DNA of 64,000 bases, taken from the NCBI RefSeq assembly GCF_006538165.1, contig NZ_BDLU01000032.1:1-64000 (forward strand), given 5' to 3'. This DNA is from Komagataeibacter diospyri. Lineage in GTDB: Bacteria > Pseudomonadota > Alphaproteobacteria > Acetobacterales > Acetobacteraceae. The notes under the pieces are model-generated. The model was not told where the DNA came from and made no database searches. It saw only the letters and a list, made by a program, of their open reading frames with translations. This document shows positions 57,814-64,000 of the stretch, piece by piece. Both the position numbers and the translations under genes were made by a program. Each line of letters opens with the position of its first letter. The first letter of the stretch is position 1.

Positions 57814-59030
57814 GCGGGCGACAGCATCGCTTGGCGAGCGCGCCACGTCCGGTCCAGTCCGTTGGAAAGCGGCCTGACCGTGCCGCGCCCATAGCGGCCG
57901 TTCACCGCATCCAGTGCGTCCATAAGCCGGGATGACTTTACCGGGTCCCGTGTCTGGAACAGCCCGGTCTGCATGCCAGCCGGACACAGTCCATCCAGCA
58001 TCACGCCCGCCTTGAAATACCGATACCCCGGCTTCCAGATCCTGCGCAGCAGCCGGAGCGCCTCGGTAATCAGGACAAGCGTGTCACTGGTCGGCTCAAT
58101 GCCACAGGATTGCTGGTTGGCGTACCAGCTTGTGTCCTTCTGGTGCGGGTTGGTCTGGATGAACACGGTCATGAAAGAGGCTGTCATTCCCTCAGCCCGC
58201 AGCTTTTCCGCCGCCGTAGTCGCATAGTGAGAGACGGCCTCGCGCAGGTCCGTCCAGTTATCGACCAGCCGGCCAAAGGTGCGGGTGCAAGCCAGTCCCT
58301 GCCGTGGCGCCGCAACCTCAGACAACGGCAGGCAGGATTGACCCCGCAGTTCGGCCTGCACGCGGGCACCGACCACTGTCAGCATGCTCCGCGCAGCCCG
58401 GCTGTCCATGGCCACGAAATCGGCAATCGTCTGGATCCCGGCGCGCTGGAGCTTTTCAGCAGTGCGGCGGCCGATGCCCCATACTTCCCCGATGGACAGT
58501 TCGCGGAAATAGGCCTGGCGGTCTGCCTCCCTGCTCAGATCGCATACGCCATCCAGTTCGGGCCGGTCCTTCGCGATACCATTGGCCAGCTTTGCGATCG
58601 TCTTGGTTGGCCCCCAGCCGATGCAGGTGGGGATCTTCGCCACGGCACGCACTTCGTCACGCAACTCACGGCAGAAAGCCGGCAGGTCATAGGGCAGCCC
58701 GGACAGGTCGAGGAACATTTCATCGATCGAGTAAGGTTCGACGCGAGGCACCCGGCTTTCCAGCACCTGATACATCCGGCGGCTCATGTCGGCATACAGC
58801 GGGTAATTGCTGGAATACCACTGCACGCCCTTTAGATCCGGTCGCTGCCGGATGAGATGCCAGGCATCGCCCATCTTGATGCCCAGCTGCTTGGCCTCTT
58901 TCGTGCGGGCTATGGCGCAGCCGTCATTGTTGCTCAGCACCACAACCGGTGCCGTGCGGATCCGCGCCTCAAAGACCCGCTGGCATGAGCAGTAAAACGA
59001 ATTCGCGTCGATCAGGCCATATATCGGCAT
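57768..59030 (-). CDS. umuC: Y-family DNA polymerase (UmuC)
   Basis: The 420-residue protein is a full UmuC: DANSFYCSCQRVFE gives the first catalytic Asp, VEPYSIDEMFLDLSG the second Asp/Glu pair, and ELSIGEVWGIGRRTAEKLQRAGI the helix-hairpin-helix. The C-terminal region (TDPxKSSRLMDALDAVNGRYGRGTV type, here DPVKSSRLMDALDAVN) is present. It copies damaged DNA with errors when joined to UmuD'. It follows the umuD'-like gene by 3 bp and shares its SOS promoter. Confidence 0.95.
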   Translation of the reverse strand: MPIYGLIDANSFYCSCQRVFEARIRTAPVVVLSNNDGCAIARTKEAKQLGIKMGDAWHLIRQRPDLKGVQWYSSNYPLYADMSRRMYQVLESRVPRVEPYSIDEMFLDLSGLPYDLPAFCRELRDEVRAVAKIPTCIGWGPTKTIAKLANGIAKDRPELDGVCDLSREADRQAYFRELSIGEVWGIGRRTAEKLQRAGIQTIADFVAMDSRAARSMLTVVGARVQAELRGQSCLPLSEVAAPRQGLACTRTFGRLVDNWTDLREAVSHYATTAAEKLRAEGMTASFMTVFIQTNPHQKDTSWYANQQSCGIEPTSDTLVLITEALRLLRRIWKPGYRYFKAGVMLDGLCPAGMQTGLFQTRDPVKSSRLMDALDAVNGRYGRGTVRPLSNGLDRTWRARQAMLSPAYTTRLQDIMEVKAW

Positions 59031-59033
59031 GGC

Positions 59034-59420
59034 CTAGATCTTCATGCGCACCAGGGCGGCGACCACGGCCCACACTTCCGAATCATGTGCAGGGTCCAGC
59101 GGATGCATCTGGGCATCCTGCCCTTTGCCCGAGCGCAGCCACCATGCTCCGCGCTGCCGGGTGATCTCACATACGATGGTCTGGTCCTGCCAGCGGGCCA
59201 CGACCACGCAGCCAGACTGCGGTCGGGCTGCGGTGTCCACGATCAGGATATCCCCGTGCAGGATCCCGCGCGCGGCCAGCGCGTCCCCCACCACACGGAC
59301 GGGATAGCGGTTTGGTCGGTGCAGATCGAGGGCTTCGCTCAGATCGATCGGCCCCTCGGTACTGTCAGAAGCCGGGGAGGCAAAGCCCGTAGTCCTGTCT
59401 CCTGCGTAAGCCCCTGACAT
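59034..59420 (-). CDS. naturally short UmuD'-like protein with lost Ser/Lys dyad
   Basis: From MSGAYAGDRTTGFASPASD the protein has 128 residues. GFASPASD aligns with the residues just after the UmuD self-cleavage point, so only 11 residues precede it: the product is already like processed UmuD'. The protease motif GDSM is GDAL here (Ala47 for the catalytic Ser) and the Lys position (TVKKL in UmuD) is IVCEI (Cys84). It therefore cannot self-cleave or cleave partners, but could still activate UmuC. Open frame upstream is not coding. Confidence 0.85.
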   Translation of the reverse strand: MSGAYAGDRTTGFASPASDSTEGPIDLSEALDLHRPNRYPVRVVGDALAARGILHGDILIVDTAARPQSGCVVVARWQDQTIVCEITRQRGAWWLRSGKGQDAQMHPLDPAHDSEVWAVVAALVRMKI

Positions 59421-59450
59421 GATCAGCCCGTCCTCTCTCAAAGATGAAAT

Positions 59451-59465
59451 GAACGTAACATGAAC
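59451..59465. promoter_or_regulatory. LexA (SOS) box
   Basis: GAAC, seven bases, GAAC is the alphaproteobacterial LexA operator. It stands 31 bp upstream of the umuD'-like ATG and overlaps the start codon of the lipoprotein gene on the other strand, so both may be SOS-controlled. Confidence 0.82.
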
Positions 59466-60089
59466 AAGCCAAACGGTGTCAAGTTTGTTCTCGTAATGTT
59501 TTGCTGCATGGTGCTGTCTGCCTGCGCAATCCATCCTGCGAGGATCTCCACCACCATCCCGCAGGCCATGGCCGGTATTCAGGCCAGTCTGGCGCAGGCC
59601 GGGGTGGTGTCGGTATCGCATGCGGGCGATTGGACAGAGAATCAGGATGCCCGGTTCACGCGCGCTGTGCGTGCCGCCCAGTGCAGCCAGAACGTGGCCG
59701 ACCCGGTGGTGGGCACGATTGCGGGCGATGTGACACTGCAGCTGTCCGGGCAGTTCACGCAAGGCGGCCAGTTCAGCGTGGGGGCGATCACGACCGCGCC
59801 CACCTTTGGCATGCAGGCCGATGCCAGCCGGGTACGCGGGCAGACGGTCAGCTTGCCGGTGGCCTATGCGCCCCTGTCATCCATGCCTGACGTGGAGATG
59901 GGGCGGCAGCTCGGCTATGAGACGGAAATGCTGGCACAGAACGATGATGCCCGGCACGCCGAGGCAACCCGGCTGATCGCCGATCGGGAAAGGCTGCGTG
60001 GTAGGGTGCAGGCTATGATTGATACTTGGGCTGCCAGCGAATGCGTCAGACCCTCGCCTAGCGTCCCATTCGTCGGTCAGAAACGATAA
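59460..60089 (+). CDS. lipoprotein at right end of prophage
   Basis: The 209-residue protein has a lipoprotein signal, VKFVLVMFCCMVLSAC, with lipobox LSAC at Cys22. The mature part contains a beta-rich stretch (VVGTIAGDVTLQLSGQFTQGGQFSVGAITTAPTFG) and a helical end. Two further Cys may pair. It starts inside the LexA box and is divergent from umuD'. The product would sit in the envelope; possible roles are lysogenic conversion or lysis support. Family unknown. Confidence 0.65.
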   Translation: MNKPNGVKFVLVMFCCMVLSACAIHPARISTTIPQAMAGIQASLAQAGVVSVSHAGDWTENQDARFTRAVRAAQCSQNVADPVVGTIAGDVTLQLSGQFTQGGQFSVGAITTAPTFGMQADASRVRGQTVSLPVAYAPLSSMPDVEMGRQLGYETEMLAQNDDARHAEATRLIADRERLRGRVQAMIDTWAASECVRPSPSVPFVGQKR

Positions 60090-60096
60090 CTGCAAA

Positions 60097-60126
60097 CGTC
60101 TCGACCCATACAAACGGATCGAGACG
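60097..60126. terminator. hairpin after the last prophage gene
   Basis: CGTCTCGA (60097-60104) pairs perfectly with TCGAGACG (60119-60126). No T-run follows, so termination is uncertain. It is the last structure before attR. Confidence 0.4.
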
Positions 60127-60180
60127 CCCGCAGGCATCGGTTTTGCAAAACATTCCCTTGTTTTTAAAGGAAATACCGGT

Positions 60181-60241
60181 GCCTTCTAAGCTGTGGGTCG
60201 CTGGTTCGAATCCAGCAGGGCGCGCCACTTTTCAATGACTT
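60181..60241. other. attR core, 61-bp direct repeat
   Basis: The 61 bp equal attL and carry the 3' half of tRNA-Arg from the anticodon loop to CCA plus 19 bp. No full tRNA is formed here because the 5' half is missing. Confidence 0.95.
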
Positions 60242-60253
60242 GGCGGCTAAAAA

Positions 60254-60280
60254 GTTTGCACGGTTTGCAGATGGTTTGCA
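60254..60280. promoter_or_regulatory. relic integrase arm sites
   Basis: GTTTGCA occurs at 60254, 60263 and 60274, the same spacing as the TTTTGCA trio at 13449-13475. They belong to the relic element that follows. Confidence 0.5.
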
Positions 60281-60292
60281 GTGCACTATGGC

Positions 60293-60740
60293 TCATTGCG
60301 GTTTCGCCCTGCTCCAGAGCCTCCGTGCGGCAGCGATCGAGACCATCTTGCTGGTCTCCTGCCGCTGATACTGCTCCCACAACTGCATATCCGCGACATC
60401 AGTGCGGCGCGGCAGATATGTGTCGATAATCCGCTGGCAATAATCGATCCCATGGCCGCTGATCAAGGCGATCTGGGGCGTTGTGGCTATGACCTGATCC
60501 CATGCACGGCTGAAATTACGCCGCACCCACTTCTTTCCGGTCGGGCTGGGTACCAGCAGCTACGGACCTGGGTTTCCAACGCGGCCGACGACATTGCCCG
60601 ACCGGACTGCCATTTCCTGATCGATCGGACGCACATTTGGTCACGTAACAGACCATGGGCACATCCAGCAGCGTCCCCGTCTTGGATTACCGCAAGACTA
60701 TGCGCAGACGCCCGTCCCGTTCAGAAATGCGCGAAGCATC
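60293..60740 (-). pseudogene. decayed integrase of a related prophage
   Basis: On the reverse strand 60293-60526 reads a 77-residue piece, including ISGHGIDYCQRIIDTYLPRR with the catalytic Tyr, nearly the same as the C-terminus of the integrase at 13504. DNA similarity continues to about 60740, through GGTACCAGCAGC and ACATCCAGCAGCGTCCCCG. About 140 bp matching 13690-13829 are deleted, and frameshifts break the rest. Confidence 0.85.
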
Positions 60741-60850
60741 ATGTCGCAACAACCATCCCGGTCAGGATCAGCTTGCCCCGTATCTCAGATGGAACCTGCA
60801 GGCTGGACTGCTGGACCTTCTGGAACGGAAGGACCGGCATGAAGCGTCCT
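60741..60850 (-). pseudogene. relic fragment of the 294-residue prophage gene
   Basis: GGTCAGGATCAGCTTGCCCC and GGAAGGACCGGCATG match 16318-16405, the 5' part of the gene at 15571-16455, with many changes. It is fused directly to the decayed integrase, so about 2.2 kb between them was lost from the relic. Confidence 0.65.
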
Positions 60851-61433
60851 GTCCGGAAAGCGGAAAGTGATGTCCAGATGCGGCGGATGCTGCATGCGCA
60901 TCATCAAGAAAAGCTATGGAGATCTTTTCAAAGTTCCCCGATCGCAAGATAGCCTGTAACAGTTTGAAAATCACATATGCCCGCCCGGCTTCGGCTTTGG
61001 GGGAAATTGACGCCTGCAACACGGAACGCATGCGCATATGGAGCGGCGTGAAAACAGATAATTCTCAATGCAGCCTCAATGTCTGGCGTCATTTCATCAG
61101 GTAGGGCGCTTTCTTTCAGGCGCGTGATCTCCGCGTCTCTTTCCGCGCCCCTGCTCCCTCAGAATAACGCAATCATTCACCACGTTCCGATAATTACCCC
61201 TGTTTGCGTCCGGGGCCGGAACACCTGACGCGTCGGCATTTCGGGTCTGGTGTCTGGCAACCGGTCGAAGAAAGGGGCACCTTACCGCCCCCTGTAAGTT
61301 CTGGGAAATATTCTATTCCGGCATTAAGCCCGAACCACCCGTTATTCTTGTAATGATCCCGAACTTCGTGAATTCAAAGCAGGATTTGACCATATTCCAT
61401 ATCAGCCATTACAGTAATATATTGTAATTACAA
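60851..61433. other. intergenic region beyond the relic
   Basis: I see no credible gene in this 580-bp stretch. Its left part may be more relic DNA too diverged to recognise. No third copy of the attachment core is visible, so the far end of the relic cannot be placed. Confidence 0.4.
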
Positions 61434-61461
61434 TTGACAGGATTTTTGTTTTTTATATCAT
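61434..61461 (+). promoter_or_regulatory. candidate sigma-70 promoter
   Basis: TTGACA (61434-61439) is followed after 16 bp by TATCAT (61456-61461) in very AT-rich DNA. It lies about 33 bp before the glycosyltransferase-like gene. Confidence 0.55.
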
Positions 61462-61494
61462 ACTCAATACGAAATCCGAATATGGAATGTATAT

Positions 61495-62289
61495 ATGTCC
61501 GAGGCAACAAATATAGAACTCGATCAGGATGAAGAAATATTTCTTGATCAATTTTCGGATTTTGTCCTGACCTCCCCTCTCAATCCTCGACCTGACGGAC
61601 TAAAACAGGTCGGTTTTCTTGGGCGCAATATGGAAACAGGGCGACCGCCTGTCACCATTTATGGAAAAGATGGTCATTCCCCGGAACATCCTTTTAAAAT
61701 CGTCTGTTATTATACCGAAGACAACATATACAAAGAATACGCGGAGCGCCTGCGGACAAGCGCAGCCCGTTTTGGCCTCGATTGCTATTTGAAGCCGATT
61801 CGGAGCAAAGGCATATGGGAACATAATTGCGCCTTGAAAGCAGAGTTCCTGCTTGAAGAATGGTCTACCTCCCCCGACCCGATCGTCTGGGTCGATGCCG
61901 ATGCGACCATTGAAAACATGCCCTCCCTGTTTGCATGTATCAATGCTGATATCGCACTTCATAAATGGACATGGGATCATGCCCATGCCGATGATGGGTG
62001 GGAATTCTGTTCCGGCACGCTCTACCTAGGGAAATCTCCTTATACAAAGGCGCTGCTTGAACAATGGGTGCTGCGATGCCGGGCCGACCCGATGACATGG
62101 GATCAGGTTCATCTATGCAGTGCCTGGTGTGATATAAATAGCAAACTCCCGCTGAAGACGGCATGGTTGCCACGTGCTTATTTGCAGATCGAAGGCGCGC
62201 CGGAAACAGATGCCGATGTCATCAAGCACTGGCAGTGCTTCGCGCCAGCTTCGCGCCGAACGCAAGACATCTCATTCCACTGCCCTTAA
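61495..62289 (+). CDS. nucleotide-diphospho-sugar transferase-like protein
   Basis: The 264-residue protein has PFKIVCYYTEDNIYKEYAERLRTSAARFGLDCYLKPI and the metal-binding motif PIVWVDADATIE (DxD) at about residue 127, then GWEFCSGTLYLGKSPYTKALLEQW. This fits GT-A fold transferases of the GT77/putative nucleotide-sugar transferase type. It is soluble. The following methyltransferase gene lies 17 bp downstream, suggesting joint action on a glycan. Donor and acceptor are unknown. Confidence 0.7.
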   Translation: MSEATNIELDQDEEIFLDQFSDFVLTSPLNPRPDGLKQVGFLGRNMETGRPPVTIYGKDGHSPEHPFKIVCYYTEDNIYKEYAERLRTSAARFGLDCYLKPIRSKGIWEHNCALKAEFLLEEWSTSPDPIVWVDADATIENMPSLFACINADIALHKWTWDHAHADDGWEFCSGTLYLGKSPYTKALLEQWVLRCRADPMTWDQVHLCSAWCDINSKLPLKTAWLPRAYLQIEGAPETDADVIKHWQCFAPASRRTQDISFHCP

Positions 62290-62305
62290 GATTACCGATC
62301 AGGGC

Positions 62306-62956
62306 ATGGTCGATCGTCAGTTGAATCGCCTCTGGCGCAAGCCGGAGGAACTCTTCTGGATCATGGAGGAAACCAGCGGTACGAATCAGGGAAACAATCT
62401 GAATTTCCCCGAGGGATTTGATGTTCAGGCTGCGTTGAAAAAATCTGTCGACGGACATTTTCCTGTGCTGGAAATAGGATGTGGCGTCGGTCGGATCGCG
62501 TCTCTGTTCAGGCCGGACGAATATATTGGCGTTGACATCAATCCAACCGCACTTTTACAGGCCAGGACGTTATTCCCCGACCATACGTTTCGTATTCATG
62601 ATCAGGGTTACGAATATCCTGAAAGTCCAACAGCACTGTTTTATACTGTCCTTCTGCATGTTTCCGATCATGAGATCGAAAACATTCTCCAGCTTGCCAC
62701 AAAGGACCGCGAACGTCTGATCATCGCAGAGATCATGGACCGGAGATGGCGCCGTTCTGGAAATCCACCAGTATTCAATCGTGACCCCGAGGAATACATA
62801 CTGATCATGCAACGGATAGGATGGGGTCTGGCATCAGCTTTTAAATATGAATACGAACATTATGCGAGGCAGCCGTGGAATATAGGCCGTGACAGCCGCT
62901 TTACAATGCTGGCATTCGAACCAATACGGCCGGAATCGACTGCCCTGAATGACTGA
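62306..62956 (+). CDS. class I SAM-dependent methyltransferase
   Basis: From MVDRQLNRLWRKPEELFW the protein has 216 residues. Motif I is VLEIGCGVGRIASLF (about residues 51-65) and motif II the acidic YIGVDINPTALLQA; TALFYTVLLHVSDHEIENIL follows as motif IV. The open frame extends upstream over the glycosyltransferase gene, but homology starts here. It likely methylates a sugar or lipid made with its neighbour. Confidence 0.75.
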   Translation: MVDRQLNRLWRKPEELFWIMEETSGTNQGNNLNFPEGFDVQAALKKSVDGHFPVLEIGCGVGRIASLFRPDEYIGVDINPTALLQARTLFPDHTFRIHDQGYEYPESPTALFYTVLLHVSDHEIENILQLATKDRERLIIAEIMDRRWRRSGNPPVFNRDPEEYILIMQRIGWGLASAFKYEYEHYARQPWNIGRDSRFTMLAFEPIRPESTALND

Positions 62957-62965
62957 ACGGACTGC

Positions 62966-63227
62966 ATGTCCGTTTGTAATGAGCAGGGTGTGCAGTCCGC
63001 CTTTTCTTGGTCGGGTCCCGGGCATGAAAGTTTCAACCGCTCATATGAAGGCTCTGGCATCAGGGACTGCATAGCTGCAGATGGCCATGACAGAGCGCTG
63101 TCATTCACGCTTTCGTCCGGTCAGGCACACGACTGCCATCTGCTTATCCCCTATGCAGTGATCTGCCGCGAAGGCACGGCGGCTCTATTTTCGCCCATTG
63201 GGCATCGGTCAGAATGACGCGATTCAT
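62966..63227. pseudogene. IS5-family transposase remnants
   Basis: On the plus strand GIRDCIAADGHDRALSFTLS and SGQAHDCHLL resemble the IHAxxDxxGxPxxFxLTxGQxHD core of IS5 transposases. On the reverse strand ATG 63227 opens MNRVILTDAQWAKIEP and stops after 27 codons. The pieces point in opposite directions, so this is scrambled debris rather than one gene. Confidence 0.5.
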
Positions 63228-63611
63228 ATGGTCTTTGAATTATATTCAGAGGATTGAAAAAATCCTTACCAAAAACTTCGGGAGGCTCTTGTCTCCCGCC
63301 AATACCATCTGCACTGCATGCCGTTTTTTGTCATGTCTTACATTCGTATCCAGCCCGCAACCCGTCAGGCAGGAATGCGTTGCCTATCCATGGTTACGAA
63401 CGCATTACAGCCAGAATATGGAAAGCTTTCATTAATAATGGTCACGACAGATCATTCATGTGACCATTTACTTTTTCATCATGCCGAAACCATAGCCTGA
63501 TTATTCATTCCATTAATGCATACACAAACAATCCAGACGCAAAACCTTGTCCATGAATTCATATCTTTATTCAAGACAGTGAAACGACATTGATCACATG
63601 ACAGGAAGACC
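63228..63611. other. intergenic region
   Basis: The 384 bp hold no convincing gene. The first bases (ATATGGTCTTTGAA) repeat the upstream flank of the transposase start at the left window edge. The rest is non-coding DNA before the lipoprotein gene. Confidence 0.4.
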
Positions 63612-64000
63612 ATGAAAAAAACGATCCTGTGTCTGGGCGTGCTGGCCGTTACGGGGTGTGCCACCAGACCTGCCGAAATCAATGCGCAATATGTGAACCC
63701 CGAACCTTACATGCGGCAGAACTGCGCGCAGCTTGCCCAACTGGATGAAACGGACACACAGGCCCTTGCCTCGGCAGATGCAGGGCGCATGGCGCACACC
63801 CGATATATCCAGCCCGGCCAACTGAAGGGCGAACTGGACGCGGTCCATACGGCCGAACGCGGCAAGAATTGCGTGGGGCGCTACAACGCGTCAGATTATG
63901 ACAGCACCGGCGCGGTCTATCCTGACAGGATACTGCCTGACCGTCCTGCCCCGGCGGTGACGACCATGCCCGCCCGCAGCAATATCCAGAGCGGCGTCAA
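63612..64000 (+). CDS. lipoprotein, cut by window edge
   Basis: ATG 63612 has AGGAAG four bases upstream. The protein starts MKKTILCLGVLAVTGCATRP, a lipoprotein signal with lipobox VTGC at Cys16. Mature sequence: QYVNPEPYMRQNCAQLAQLD, then a helical stretch and two further Cys. At least 129 residues before the window ends. Similar short lipoproteins are common in acetic acid bacteria; function unknown. Confidence 0.75.
   Translation, partial: MKKTILCLGVLAVTGCATRPAEINAQYVNPEPYMRQNCAQLAQLDETDTQALASADAGRMAHTRYIQPGQLKGELDAVHTAERGKNCVGRYNASDYDSTGAVYPDRILPDRPAPAVTTMPARSNIQSGV

Larger units (their letters stand above)
13376..60241. mobile_element. complete temperate prophage, lambda-type head and Mu-type contractile tail
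   Basis: The element spans 46.8 kb between perfect 61-bp repeats. It has a tyrosine integrase at the left end, a cI/cro-type switch, a replication gene with internal origin, terminase, portal, protease, scaffold, decoration, capsid, sheath, tube, tape measure, baseplate, fibre and lysis-type genes. All structural genes are open and in one direction. No MuA or MuB transposase is present despite the Mu-type tail. Accessory genes include HicAB, umuD'-like/umuC, a WYL-like membrane protein and AT-rich morons. I see no inactivating lesion, so it could be inducible. Confidence 0.95.

Noticed and set aside
13376..60241. transposable Mu-like phage
   Set aside because: Tail genes and DUF3164 are Mu-like, but there is no transposase pair, and the ends are a tRNA attachment repeat with a tyrosine integrase.
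13376..60241. gene transfer agent
   Set aside because: Integrase, repressor switch, origin and perfect att repeats all indicate a true prophage.

Overview
The window is a stretch of chromosome from an alphaproteobacterium, most likely an acetic acid bacterium (Acetobacteraceae, Komagataeibacter/Gluconacetobacter-like). This rests on high-GC coding with AT-rich gaps, an NDUFS4-type complex I subunit, a GcrA-like motif, an alphaproteobacterial SOS box (GAAC-N7-GAAC) and IS5-family debris of a type common in that group. The genus is inferred, not proven.

Three blocks are visible. (1) Bases 1-13345 are host chromosome: a NMT1-like solute-binding protein, tRNA-Asn, a divergent MocR regulator/FMN-binding oxidase pair, an AT-rich pair of envelope genes (GT-C-like membrane protein and phosphoethanolamine-transferase-like sulfatase), an HSL-type esterase, a cation/proton antiporter, an MFS permease, a csaA-gpt operon, tRNA-Pro, an NDUFS4-like gene and tRNA-Arg(UCU). 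(2) Bases 13376-60241 are an apparently complete 46.8-kb temperate prophage in the 3' half of tRNA-Arg, bounded by a perfect 61-bp direct repeat. (3) Bases 60242-64000 are host again, starting with a decayed relic of a related prophage, then a glycosyltransferase/methyltransferase pair, IS5 remnants and a lipoprotein running off the end.

Prophage layout. Leftward from about 19 kb runs an operon of small genes, nearly all joined by ATGA stop/start overlaps, ending in an excisionase candidate and the integrase. The switch at 19.4-20.65 kb has a cI-like repressor, a cro-like gene and four 17-bp operators. Beyond it sits a reverse-strand cassette with a membrane-anchored WYL-like protein, then two copies of a 74-bp double-hairpin element. 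Rightward genes from 22.98 kb include a GcrA-like zinc-motif protein, a replication initiator with a lambda-type origin inside its gene, a HicA-like protein, a probable late regulator, a XerC-like recombinase next to dif-like sites, and a DUF3164 protein. From 30.2 kb come the late genes: lambda-type packaging and head genes (Nu1/A/W/B/C/scaffold/D/E/FII) followed by a Mu-type contractile tail (DUF2635, sheath, tube, frameshifted chaperone, tape measure, N, P, 45, 46, 47, 48, spike/fibres). Lysis-type genes, a Tat lipoprotein, HicAB, a cysteine-peptidase-like protein and an SOS-controlled umuD'-like/umuC pair complete the right end.

The most interesting points are the internal recombinase with dif-like sites, the pre-processed and catalytically dead UmuD' homologue under an SOS box, the membrane-WYL cassette, the duplicated covarying hairpins, the terminator that also hides a ribosome binding site, and the tandem relic prophage whose three integrase arm sites all changed in the same way.
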